Below, in pieces: positions 7,394-15,500 of a DNA stretch of 35,077 nucleotides. Origin of the DNA: a virus; the IMG/VR virus record IMGVR_UViG_3300026519_000037, positions 1 through 35,077 of that record; one strand, written 5' to 3'. The notes beneath the pieces were generated by a model. That model had not been told where the DNA came from and did not search any database. It was given only the letters and a program-made list of their open reading frames with translations. Position numbers and translations under genes: made by a program. The stretch's first letter is position 1, and every line of letters starts with the position of its first letter.

Positions 7394-7761
7394 GCTTGTC
7401 TTTGCGGATGCGCGCGGGTAACATGCGGGCATACTTTTCTCAAAAAGAATTGGAAAAGTGGCTGGCGGATGTCGGCGACAATGCCACCAAGACTTTTCGG
7501 CGCGGAATGAGAGGTTCCCATAGTGGTCGGAACGGTCGGTCTGCCCCCGGCGAATATCCTGCGAATCAAACAGGCAAGCTAATCGCTACCATCAAATCCG
7601 TAGCAGGGCCAAGAAAAGTCACGGTCGGGACATCCATGTATTATTCTATCTACCTTACGGGTGCCGAAGGTAAGCTGGAGCCCAGGAAGATGTCTAAGGA
7701 AGCGCTTCTCGAGGGACGCGCGGCAACACCGCGAAGGAGGTGGGCGCAATGGGTGAGGTGA
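7390..7761 (+). CDS. HK97 gp10-like tail completion/neck protein
   Basis: This 123-residue protein overlaps the previous gene by ATGA. It has an N-terminal helix with KELEKWLADVGDNATKTFRRG, then the hallmark SAPGEYPANQTGKLIATI and YYSIYLTGAEGKLEPRKM with a basic C terminus. That pattern matches HK97 gp10-like or minor-tail neck proteins, which have a substrate-like SAPGxxPxxxTGxL motif. It works at the head-tail junction with the closure and terminator proteins. Its 3' end overlaps the next gene by 13 bases. Confidence 0.75.
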   Translation: MSLSLRMRAGNMRAYFSQKELEKWLADVGDNATKTFRRGMRGSHSGRNGRSAPGEYPANQTGKLIATIKSVAGPRKVTVGTSMYYSIYLTGAEGKLEPRKMSKEALLEGRAATPRRRWAQWVR

Positions 7762-8321
7762 CGGCTACACTGCCGGCGCTGGCCGCCGTGGTTGGCGAGG
7801 CGTTCCCGGAACTAGAGGGCCGCGCTATCGCTGTCAGCGAAATAGACCTTTTCCGGGATAAGACTCTCATGCCGACACTCCCGGTCGCTACGGTGGCACT
7901 TGTCAAGGAAACGAGCTCGCAGGCTGCGCACGGAGGGGCTATCACTCTTACCAGCGACATACTCGTGCATTTCATTTTCGACCCTGTGAAGTACACCCTG
8001 AGCGATGGGGCCGATTCCCCGTTCTTTGCCTTTTACGACTACGAGACTATTCGCGATCGCCTGCTCCACGCTCTCGAAGGGTGGCGCACCCCAAAGAACG
8101 CCCCGATTGCTTATTCGGCGCTGGATGTCGAGAGCACAGAGCTGGCTGTATACCTGACATTCCGGTTTCAGGTTACAGAATACTGGTGCGACCCATATCC
8201 GGGAACCGACCCGTGTAAGGTGGAACCTATGGTGAAGCTCTACTCCGCACCCAGCGTATTCTACCCTGACGCACAGGACTGCACCCAGGCCCCCGACCCC
8301 TGCGAAAACCTCGCCAACTAA
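7749..8321 (+). CDS. Probable tail terminator/tail completion protein
   Basis: The start is ATG 7749, with a strong AAGGAGG at 7734-7740; a GTG at 7740 lies inside that site. The 190-residue product begins with a helix and FPELEGRAIAVSEID, then alternating strands and a YDYETIRDRLLHALEGW helix. This alpha/beta pattern and the position between the gp10-like gene and the sheath fit a tail terminator, which caps the finished tail tube. The C-terminal 40 residues carry several cysteines (YWCDPYPGTDPC, DCTQAPDPC), probably an extension specific to this phage group. The family assignment is mostly positional. Confidence 0.55.
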   Translation: MGEVTATLPALAAVVGEAFPELEGRAIAVSEIDLFRDKTLMPTLPVATVALVKETSSQAAHGGAITLTSDILVHFIFDPVKYTLSDGADSPFFAFYDYETIRDRLLHALEGWRTPKNAPIAYSALDVESTELAVYLTFRFQVTEYWCDPYPGTDPCKVEPMVKLYSAPSVFYPDAQDCTQAPDPCENLAN

Positions 8322-8332
8322 GGAGACAAGAA

Positions 8333-8527
8333 ATGCCACTCATTAAAGTCAAAGCTGTCGAGGGCCGCGTTGCGCGGGAAGCCCCCGATGGGCCTTTTAT
8401 CCCGCATGACCGATTTACGGCGGTGCGAGAAACAAACTACATCCGACGCCTGATAGAAGTCCATGAGGACTTGATCCAGCAACCGAAAACCGAAGCCCCG
8501 TCCACCCCGAACAAGGAGAAGAAGTAA
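8333..8527 (+). CDS. Small DUF2635/Mu gp38-like protein
   Basis: This 64-residue protein is encoded directly before the sheath gene, whose ATG overlaps its TAA. The sequence follows the DUF2635 pattern: MPLIKVKAVEGRVARE, then a proline-containing stretch and Y-I-R-R near residue 42. In Mu-like phages a gene of this family sits just upstream of the sheath gene and its product is a small tail-assembly protein of unclear role. Ribosome site AGGAG precedes the start. Confidence 0.65.
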   Translation: MPLIKVKAVEGRVAREAPDGPFIPHDRFTAVRETNYIRRLIEVHEDLIQQPKTEAPSTPNKEKK

Positions 8528-10020
8528 TGGGTATCAATTCACTGCGGGACGGGTTTGTGTCCCTCTGCTTCGACCCAAGCCTCAACGTATCCGGCGAAGG
8601 ATGCCGAGTGGTTGTGGAAGGGCAGCATTTTGGGACAGCCACGGATGACGTGCTCATCCGGGTTACGTCAACACGCGATCTGAACACGCTGTTTGGGGCG
8701 GGCTCTGTCCTCGCAACCGGTCTTGCAACCGCTCTTGGAAGCTGCGGGAGCGGTGTTGAGATCTTTGCAGTCCCGCGCCCTGACGCGGTTGGTTCGACCG
8801 CCGCTGTCTACACGCTGACTATCACCAACGCCGCCACGTCCGACGGGCGTGTGGATATCTATTGGGGCGAAGCTCGGTGGAATATCAGCGTGGCCGTGGC
8901 CACTGGCGACACGCCTGCCATGGTGGCCGCCGCTATCCAGGCTGCTGTTCCGGCGGATTTCCCGTATGCCGCCACGGTGGCCGCCGGCGTTGTCACCCTC
9001 ACCGCCAAGAACGCTGGCACTGTTGGGAACTTCCTGAACCCGCAAATCAACTGGCACGGGCGCAACAACTATCTGCCCGGCGCAACCACGATCACGGTCG
9101 CCCAGACAACTGTCGGCGCAGGCGATCCGGCCCCGCTCGATTACGCCGCTGTTTTGGGCGGGTGCTGTGTCTGCTCTTTTGTGATGCTTTACGGCAACAC
9201 TGCGTGGCAAGATGGTGTCCTCACCTACCTGGGCGATGCGTGGTCCTGCGATAAGCCGCAATGCTTTGGCCACGGTTACACCTATAACGCCGGTTCGTTG
9301 GGTACGATTCTGGCCACGGACACCAACTCGGCAACGCTTAGCCGAATGGCTCACTGTCCAGAAGACCCGAACTTCCCGTGGCTGAAAGTGGCAAACTACG
9401 GAGCAGTTTCTGCTTGCCGCACGCTGGACAATCCCGAAATCAGCATCCAAGGCCCGAACCTTGGCGTGCTGGAGCAGGTTCGGCACCCCGAATACTGCAC
9501 CCACTGCTGGACATTCGACGAGCAAAACCAACTCCGCGACGGTGGGTTTGTTGTCACGGTGCCAGTCTCCGGCGGCCAAGGCGCACTGACATCCCCGATG
9601 GTGACAAATGACATCACTAACAACCGTTACGATTCCGAGGGGCGGCTCAACCTGACGTTCCGTGATGTGTCCGCGCGGCGTCTCGCAGCAAAGACTGCCG
9701 CTGTGCTGGCCGAAGAGCTCCAGGCTTTCAACGGCTTGGGCTACTTCAGTGAGAACACCGACATCCGGGCCGGTGTTCAGGGCTCCAACCGCAAGCTCAT
9801 CCTTGGGCAGATCCGGGCTTGGGCTAAGGAAAATGTTGGTGTCCTGTTCTCGGAATTCGACAACCTGGACAAAGACTTGACGCTGACTGACGACTTTGCC
9901 GCTGCGCCGCGCTGTCAAGGCCAGCCCGGCAAGCTCTACCTAAACATTGTCTACCGCCCGCCGGTCCGGACAACAAATATCGTGGTGAACGCGGCCCCGA
10001 AGCTGCTCGATAACTGCTAA
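8527..10020 (+). CDS. Tail sheath protein (Mu gpL-like)
   Basis: This 497-residue protein lies where the contractile sheath is encoded in Mu-like phages. Features include N-terminal MGINSLRDGFVSLCFDPS, a nucleating GQHFGTATDDVLIRVTSTRDLNTLFGAGS segment and a C-terminal domain around VLAEELQAFNGLGYFSENTDIR, ending in VYRPPVRTTNIVVNAA, typical of sheath C termini. The sheath contracts around the tube to drive it into the host envelope. The middle domain (about residues 90-210) is Gly/Ala-rich and variable. Several cysteines are present (GGCCVCSF, CDKPQCFG). Confidence 0.88.
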   Translation: MGINSLRDGFVSLCFDPSLNVSGEGCRVVVEGQHFGTATDDVLIRVTSTRDLNTLFGAGSVLATGLATALGSCGSGVEIFAVPRPDAVGSTAAVYTLTITNAATSDGRVDIYWGEARWNISVAVATGDTPAMVAAAIQAAVPADFPYAATVAAGVVTLTAKNAGTVGNFLNPQINWHGRNNYLPGATTITVAQTTVGAGDPAPLDYAAVLGGCCVCSFVMLYGNTAWQDGVLTYLGDAWSCDKPQCFGHGYTYNAGSLGTILATDTNSATLSRMAHCPEDPNFPWLKVANYGAVSACRTLDNPEISIQGPNLGVLEQVRHPEYCTHCWTFDEQNQLRDGGFVVTVPVSGGQGALTSPMVTNDITNNRYDSEGRLNLTFRDVSARRLAAKTAAVLAEELQAFNGLGYFSENTDIRAGVQGSNRKLILGQIRAWAKENVGVLFSEFDNLDKDLTLTDDFAAAPRCQGQPGKLYLNIVYRPPVRTTNIVVNAAPKLLDNC

Positions 10021-10038
10021 AAGAAAGGAACTAAACAA

Positions 10039-10446
10039 ATGCCCGCATGCTCAAACCAGATTGGGATTCGGAACATCCTGATCACTTTTCGGGATTGCGA
10101 CAACGATGTTGTCTACGGCCCGGTGTCCCACGAACTTGCCACCAACGCGCTGCCTCAATTGCGCCTGTGCGACTATAACAACGAAGCCATGCCCGGCGGC
10201 TATGTCAAACGTGTGAAAGGTAACAACCAGATTGAAGCTACTGTTATCCGCAACACGGGCATCCCGCTGGCCCTGTATCAAGGCTGCGCGGCTATCGACA
10301 TCAGCCTCGAATACTACAACGGGCTCGTTGTTACGGGCCGCGACGGAACGGCTACGGGTCAGGCCAATTCCGATTCGCATGAAGTGACTATCACTGCAAC
10401 CTTCCGGCAAATCGACGAGCTCCTGCCGACCGAGCTCGTCGCCTAA
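10039..10446 (+). CDS. Tail tube protein
   Basis: This 135-residue protein lies 18 bases after the sheath gene with AAAGGAA as ribosome site. Size, beta-rich composition and place between sheath and tail assembly chaperone are those of contractile-tail tube proteins (Mu gpM-like). The C-terminal HEVTITATFRQIDELLP strand is typical. Hexameric rings of this protein form the inner tube for DNA passage. A strong terminator-like hairpin follows, which would suit a very abundant product. Confidence 0.78.
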   Translation: MPACSNQIGIRNILITFRDCDNDVVYGPVSHELATNALPQLRLCDYNNEAMPGGYVKRVKGNNQIEATVIRNTGIPLALYQGCAAIDISLEYYNGLVVTGRDGTATGQANSDSHEVTITATFRQIDELLPTELVA

Positions 10447-10489
10447 ATAGGCCCATTCGGCGGACGGCCCTCGGCCGCTTGGTGCCTAA

Positions 10490-10528
10490 GGCCCCTGCGC
10501 TTTCTCCTGTGGCGCAGGGGCCACCTTC
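10490..10528 (+). terminator. Terminator-like hairpin after the tail tube gene
   Basis: A perfect 11-bp stem (GGCCCCTGCGC at 10490-10500 and its complement at 10512-10522) closes an 11-base loop and is followed by ACCTTCTTTG. The 109-base gap between tube and chaperone genes holds nothing else except a ribosome site before 10556. The weak T tract suggests partial termination, lowering transcription of the tape-measure and baseplate genes relative to sheath and tube. Confidence 0.6.
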
Positions 10529-10555
10529 TTTGTAGCAGGGGATTCAGGAGTAGAA

Positions 10556-11149
10556 ATGACTAAGATCGAATTTACGGACAGCGTAAAAATCGCAGACAAG
10601 ATAATCACGGCGATAGAAGTGAGCCCGCTTTACTTTGTCGAACTCAACCGGATTTGGGCAGCCGTGTCCTCCGCGAATAAGCCCCAAGCTGCTCTAACCC
10701 GTGCGCGCATTTTGAAACAGGTGGTATTCCGGAGCTCGGACGGGCCGGCGACGCCCACAGACGCCGACATTAGCGCTTTGCCAGTCGCAGTAGCGCGGGA
10801 CATTATTGCGGCCTTGGATGATGGGCAGGGAGAGGCCGGCGAAATCCTGGCCGCCGGTGACGGCGTCTCGGAGCCGATCCTGTACAAGCTGGGGACGCCA
10901 ATTCGTATGCAAGACGCGGAGGGGAAATCGCGGGACATCATTGAGCTAGAGTTCCTGGCCAAGACATACGGCGATGTGGAAGATGTTCTGGCGGCCACCG
11001 ACGAGGTGAGCCGGGCGGTGGCCCTGCTTTCGACTGTCGCGACTCCTGTCGGGGATACCAGCCTGTCCGTGTTGCCGGGGTGGGCGCTGGACAAGATTAC
11101 AACTGCGGACGGGGTTGCCATCATGCAGCTTGTTCTGCCCAATTTTTGA
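10556..11149 (+). CDS. Tail assembly chaperone (gpG/Mu gp41-like)
   Basis: This 197-residue protein sits between the tube and tape-measure genes, the fixed place for the tail assembly chaperone. The sequence is helical and acidic with an N-terminal MTKIEFTDSVKIADK strand pair and a IIELEFLAKTYGDVEDVL helix. It ends at TGA 11147-11149, just after a run of five T. The -1 frame stays open from there to 11304, right at the tape-measure start. Chaperones of this kind (lambda gpG/gpGT, Mu gp41/42) are made in short and frameshifted long forms that bind and coat the tape measure. Confidence 0.72.
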   Translation: MTKIEFTDSVKIADKIITAIEVSPLYFVELNRIWAAVSSANKPQAALTRARILKQVVFRSSDGPATPTDADISALPVAVARDIIAALDDGQGEAGEILAAGDGVSEPILYKLGTPIRMQDAEGKSRDIIELEFLAKTYGDVEDVLAATDEVSRAVALLSTVATPVGDTSLSVLPGWALDKITTADGVAIMQLVLPNF

Positions 11150-11304
11150 AAACCGCGTCGACAGTGGTCGAGCGTGTCGAAGAGTATCGTTACTTTTCGG
11201 GCGCTATCGGCGAGGTGAGACCACTCTCCATCGGTGTCCTAGGCGTTAGACTGCGCGCCTTTGGGAAAGTCCTCAAACAAGCAAGAAGTGCGAGACAGCA
11301 ATAA
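11080..11304 (+). CDS. Frameshift extension of tail assembly chaperone (gpT-like)
   Basis: This is the -1 frame downstream of the chaperone stop, ending at TAA 11302-11304, which overlaps the tape-measure ATG. The part before about 11143 is only the shadow of the chaperone frame. The real coding part is about 11146-11304 (about 52 residues, starting LKTASTVVERVEEYRYF). There is no ribosome site or good start for independent translation. The zero-frame sequence AAT TTT TGA lets the Phe tRNA on TTT (11144-11146) re-pair with TTT at 11143-11145, followed immediately by a stop. The extension is read as part of a fusion of about 250 residues. Confidence 0.6.
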   Translation: MGAGQDYNCGRGCHHAACSAQFLKTASTVVERVEEYRYFSGAIGEVRPLSIGVLGVRLRAFGKVLKQARSARQQ

Positions 11305-14300
11305 TGGTGTCCTTTGTTGAGCAGGCTACCCTAGAGGTTGTCGATAGGGCCTCCGGCACTATCGACAAAATAAACTCTAAGCTACAGAATCTTTTGCGGA
11401 CGATGGGTAAAAGCGCGGAGCTAAAGGTTCGTGTTGTCCTTACCGGCGAGGATCAGGCCCGCCGCCGGTTGGATGCGCTTCGGCGGGGCGGCGAAGCAAA
11501 GATTCGCGTTTCTACCGCCGGTGCAGCCACGGCGGCCACCGCTCTTGCAGGTATCGCAAGACCAAGAGTAGCGCAGATATTTGCGGATGTTACCGGCTCC
11601 GGGGCGCGTCGTGAGCTGAACGAAATAATCGCACGCCGAAAGGTGCTGATAGAGGCCAAGGTCCTAACCGGGCCGGCTCTTCTGGCAATCGACAGGCTCA
11701 TCAAGACACGCCAGATGGATATTATTGCGCGGTTCCCGCTGCAACAGTACCCTGGTGCAGTCCCAATTTCTGGAGGCGGCGGTGGTGCGGCCAACGTTCC
11801 TCCCGTTCCGCCGCCCGTGCCGCCATCCGGCCCCCGCCGTCAAACTACGGTCATTCCTGCTCCGGGTCCGAGGGCTGCGCATAATATGGGCTTGGCCGAG
11901 CGCGCCCTAATCTACTCTCTTCTGGCGGATATCCGCTGGGCCGTGCGCAGCGCTACAAGGGACGCTGTCGAATCGACGCTCGCCGGCCAGACTGCAACCG
12001 TCAACCAGCAATTGACGCTTCCCGAAGCGGATATACCGCTCGTCGATCAGGTGGCGCGGGAGGCAGTCGTAGCGACGCAGGGGCTAGGGTTAGCAGACGC
12101 CAGAATCCTGTTTACCGACCTGCGGAAAACGGTTAAGGACCCTGCGGCTTTCGAGGCTATGGCCCTCGCGCTGGCGCGCGGTAGAGAACGTCTCGCGGAG
12201 ATTAACCCGGAGACTGCTGACAAGAACTCCTTGGCGCTAATTAAGATCTTGGAAGCCGCGCAGGTTTCGACGGATCCAGAAAGGGCCGTTGACATCATCG
12301 ACGCTGTTGTGGCTGGTATTGCTCAGGCTGGCGATACCTTCGATGCGACCAGCTACCTAAAGGCGCTTCGTGTCAGTTCGACAGCACCGACTTTGGACGG
12401 GGAAGGTGTCTTCCGGACAATCCTGGCGTTCGACGAACAGGGCAGGCGTTTGGGTACGCGCGTTGCGCGGCTACTTGCTGTTCTAACTAAAGACATCGGC
12501 GTATCGGACAAGCAACAAGCCCGCCTCGAGGCTTCCGGCCTCCGGCTTCCCGGTGGCGGGGCCGTCGACGAAGAACTCCTTCGCACGAACCCGATGCTGT
12601 GGGTCGAAAGGCACCTGACCTCCCGAATTGTCGAGGCCGGCCTAGACCCCAACAACTCGGCGGATGCACCTGCTATCCAGAAACTCGTTGCCGACTTAGG
12701 CTTTGTGAGCCAGGAAGCGGTGGCCATTGTAAGCGAAATCACTGGTAACGCCGAACGTGCTGCTGCGCTTCAAAATAAGGCGGCTACGGCGCTTATCCGT
12801 ACCCAGGAGGCCGCCGACAAGCATCTTGGTTCCTCTTCCCGCAACCTAGCAGAAGCTTTCGGTACCGCCGCGTCGGTTGGGCTTACTCCTATTTTTGAAA
12901 AGCTGGCACCTAAGGTTGACGCGTTCGCGGACTGGCTCAAATGGGTTAGCCTAACAGACACGCCCGAAGCCAGAATGCAGCGTGTCCTGTCGCAGCTTGT
13001 CGCAACCGCCACCGCTGTCGGTGGCGCACTTCTGATTTGGAAGAAGGTGCTGGGCCGCAAAGGGCCTAGCTTGGCGCTGTACGGGGCCGCTGGGAGCCTG
13101 ACGGGGGCCGCCAGTAAGCTTAGCGCCGCCGCCCTTGCCCTAGGTGGCGGCGGCAAAGCGGGCGCTGCGGCGGCGGGTGGCGCGGGCGCTGCGGCGGGCG
13201 CTGGAGCCGGTGCGGTGGCTCGTCAGTCACTTGCGGCCCGTGTCGCTGGGTTCCTGACATCTAAGCTGGCGCTTGGCGTGGGGTCTGGTTTATACGCTGC
13301 CCTTCGGCCGGATACAATGGCCGACGGAACAATGACGCAAGCAGTTACGGACGAGCTTAGGTTGACTCGTGAGGCGCGGCTAGAGGTCGAGTCGATGCGG
13401 CGGGGCGGGGCCACCGAATCTGCTGTACGGGAGTTTATTCGGGCGCAGCCGACAAGCGGACAGCCTATGGCGGGCCAAGATGCAACAGCCATGCTCATCG
13501 AGAACGTCCTCCGTATTCAAGAACTCCGGAAAGACATAGAAGCCCAAACGACGGAGCTGCTCTACTACGCGGGTTCCGACCAACGCGGGGTTGGGGAATT
13601 TGCCGCTGCGGCCAAGTCCGACTTGGAGGGGCTGCTGGCGGATCTTGTCGCCGCGCAGAAAGAGACAGCGGCGGCTTTCAATAAGCTGGCACCGGAGAAC
13701 AGGGCCGGGTTCGACGAAGGCCTACTCGGCCTATACGCGGGCCGTGCTGACCCACGAACGGTGGCGGCCCTCCGTGCTGTTGCGCCGCCACCGGTGCCAT
13801 CAAGTCAATCAGGTGTTTACGGGCCGATGCCGTTTACTCCAAACACGGACAACTTGCCGTTTACACCGGTAGTCCGACTTCCGGGCGACGATGTTACTGC
13901 CGAGCTTTCTCGGAGGTTAACGGCTCTTTCCGATAGCTTCGCCGCGGGGGCAGTTAAGTTCGAGGACTTTGCCGCCAGAGGATCTAGCCTCACCGCCGCC
14001 CTCGCGAACTCGCGGGGGGCCGCTTCCCCTATCCAGGACGCAGACCTCTTCCCGACTGGCGGGGCGCTGCCCACTAAGGACAGGTTTGTGTCCGTATTTG
14101 AAAGAAGCTTACAAGCACTACCGGCGGAGCTGGACGACGCAGCTAACGACTTTGGGCCAGCGGTGGCGCAAGGCATCCTGACGGGCGCGCCTGCCATAGG
14201 GGCGGCTATTGGAGAAGCTGCTGGACCTGCCATAGCGGCGGCTATAGGCTCGGTGCAGGTGGCTTCGCCACCCGCCGCCGCCCCTGCACCGTCACTAGGC

Positions 14301-14318
14301 GGTGTTGGCCCATACTAA
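11304..14318 (+). CDS. Tail tape measure protein
   Basis: This is the longest gene of the window (1004 residues). It follows the chaperone frameshift region and starts at ATG 11304 overlapping its stop. It has helix-rich segments with many Ala, Arg and Glu, a Pro-rich linker (PPVPPPVPPSGPRRQ near residue 165) and a Gly/Ala-rich hydrophobic stretch around residues 610-650 that could cross a membrane during ejection. Another Pro/Ala-rich segment lies at the C terminus. Length sets tail length in this family, so a tail of roughly 150 nm is suggested by the usual 0.15 nm per residue. The C terminus would meet the gpN-like baseplate protein encoded next. Confidence 0.85.
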   Translation: MVSFVEQATLEVVDRASGTIDKINSKLQNLLRTMGKSAELKVRVVLTGEDQARRRLDALRRGGEAKIRVSTAGAATAATALAGIARPRVAQIFADVTGSGARRELNEIIARRKVLIEAKVLTGPALLAIDRLIKTRQMDIIARFPLQQYPGAVPISGGGGGAANVPPVPPPVPPSGPRRQTTVIPAPGPRAAHNMGLAERALIYSLLADIRWAVRSATRDAVESTLAGQTATVNQQLTLPEADIPLVDQVAREAVVATQGLGLADARILFTDLRKTVKDPAAFEAMALALARGRERLAEINPETADKNSLALIKILEAAQVSTDPERAVDIIDAVVAGIAQAGDTFDATSYLKALRVSSTAPTLDGEGVFRTILAFDEQGRRLGTRVARLLAVLTKDIGVSDKQQARLEASGLRLPGGGAVDEELLRTNPMLWVERHLTSRIVEAGLDPNNSADAPAIQKLVADLGFVSQEAVAIVSEITGNAERAAALQNKAATALIRTQEAADKHLGSSSRNLAEAFGTAASVGLTPIFEKLAPKVDAFADWLKWVSLTDTPEARMQRVLSQLVATATAVGGALLIWKKVLGRKGPSLALYGAAGSLTGAASKLSAAALALGGGGKAGAAAAGGAGAAAGAGAGAVARQSLAARVAGFLTSKLALGVGSGLYAALRPDTMADGTMTQAVTDELRLTREARLEVESMRRGGATESAVREFIRAQPTSGQPMAGQDATAMLIENVLRIQELRKDIEAQTTELLYYAGSDQRGVGEFAAAAKSDLEGLLADLVAAQKETAAAFNKLAPENRAGFDEGLLGLYAGRADPRTVAALRAVAPPPVPSSQSGVYGPMPFTPNTDNLPFTPVVRLPGDDVTAELSRRLTALSDSFAAGAVKFEDFAARGSSLTAALANSRGAASPIQDADLFPTGGALPTKDRFVSVFERSLQALPAELDDAANDFGPAVAQGILTGAPAIGAAIGEAAGPAIAAAIGSVQVASPPAAAPAPSLGGVGPY

Positions 14319-14327
14319 GGAAATAAG

Positions 14328-15500
14328 ATGGCAGAATCTTGCTACAGGCCCCAATACCTTCCGGCGTCCTTCAAGGGCGTTCCGTTTGTGGCCACCGAGG
14401 TTTCCAGCAACCATGGGCGCAGAGGCGCGGAGGGCGAGTTCCCCTTTAGCGAGAACACTGCCTACGCCGACTTAGGCCGGAAAATACGGAAATACGGCCT
14501 AAGCGGAAGGTTCCAGACAAACTCCCACATATCGGAGGCCACGGCTTTTATCCGGGCCTGCGAGAGCCCCGGTCCCGGTGTGCTTGTTCATCCTACGCGT
14601 GGCATCCTAGCTTCGGCGGCCTGCACTAGCCTCCGAGTTAGGGATAACACCGAAACGGAGCAAGGCGTCACTTATGTGGACGCGGAGTTTGTCGAGGCGG
14701 TCGAATGGCCGGGCGGTCTCCGGCTAGGGGAGCCCCTTTCTTTGGCTGTGGGGGCGCTGCTTGACGCCTCTCTGGCGCAGTTTGGTGCGGACTACCGGCT
14801 GGGGGAAATTCAGGCCTATCATGAGCGTACCGTGGCCGACATAGCCTTAGGCTTTATTCTCCAAGTCAGTGCTGGATACGCAGCCGCAACAATCGCGGAC
14901 GCGGCAAAACGCACAAGGAATAAAGTTCTTTACGACTTTCAGCAAGTGGCACCCGAGGACACCGCCACCGTTGGGCGGGCGATCGCTTACGGGATGGGCC
15001 TAATTGTAAGCGCCTCGACACCGCAAGTTGCTTACCGGACAATGCGGGAACTAGTGAACAGCGCCGCACAGGAATCGGCCCTCCTGGCCCCTGCGTCCGT
15101 AGCCGAAAACGCCATATATGCGCTTGTGCGGACAGCGGGCGCGGCTTACATGGCGCAGTCGGGATTGGACATAAGCGGGGCGAGGTCCAGCGACATACGC
15201 AGGATCGCAAGCGCGGTCGACACTATACTAGAAGGAGAAATGTCGTATGGGTGGGCTAATCACCAGAACGCCTTCTATTTGGCCGTCGCCGAATTCAGGA
15301 CGGAGGTTTCAGCCCGGTTTGCGGAAAAAGCTCATCAATCCCCTGGTCTTATCCAATATGATTTCGGCGGGGCGACACACCCTCTCAAGGCCGCGCACGC
15401 CATCTACGCCGACGCCAAGCGCCACCGCGAGCTTGAAGGCTTAAATAATGTTGGGCCATACGGGAAACTAGGCCCCGCTATCCAGGGCCTAGCGCGATGA
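14328..15500 (+). CDS. Mu gpN-like baseplate hub protein (DNA circularisation N-terminal family)
   Basis: This 390-residue protein has the signature N terminus of the 'DNA circularisation protein N' family: YLPASFKGVPFVATEVSSNHGRR, then GRKIRKYGLSGRF and AFIRACESPGPGVLVHPT. The name is historical; in Mu, gpN is a tail/baseplate protein that binds the tape measure and hub. The remaining two thirds are helical. The gene overlaps the hub gene by ATGA at 15497. The order gpN, gpP, gp45, gp46, gp47, gp48 is the Mu order, which supports the call. Confidence 0.85.
   Translation: MAESCYRPQYLPASFKGVPFVATEVSSNHGRRGAEGEFPFSENTAYADLGRKIRKYGLSGRFQTNSHISEATAFIRACESPGPGVLVHPTRGILASAACTSLRVRDNTETEQGVTYVDAEFVEAVEWPGGLRLGEPLSLAVGALLDASLAQFGADYRLGEIQAYHERTVADIALGFILQVSAGYAAATIADAAKRTRNKVLYDFQQVAPEDTATVGRAIAYGMGLIVSASTPQVAYRTMRELVNSAAQESALLAPASVAENAIYALVRTAGAAYMAQSGLDISGARSSDIRRIASAVDTILEGEMSYGWANHQNAFYLAVAEFRTEVSARFAEKAHQSPGLIQYDFGGATHPLKAAHAIYADAKRHRELEGLNNVGPYGKLGPAIQGLAR

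Noticed and set aside
8668-9918. A 416-residue open frame on the minus strand
   Set aside because: It lies entirely antisense to the tail sheath gene, has no ribosome site, and long antisense frames are common in GC-rich coding DNA. The plus-strand product is clearly a sheath.
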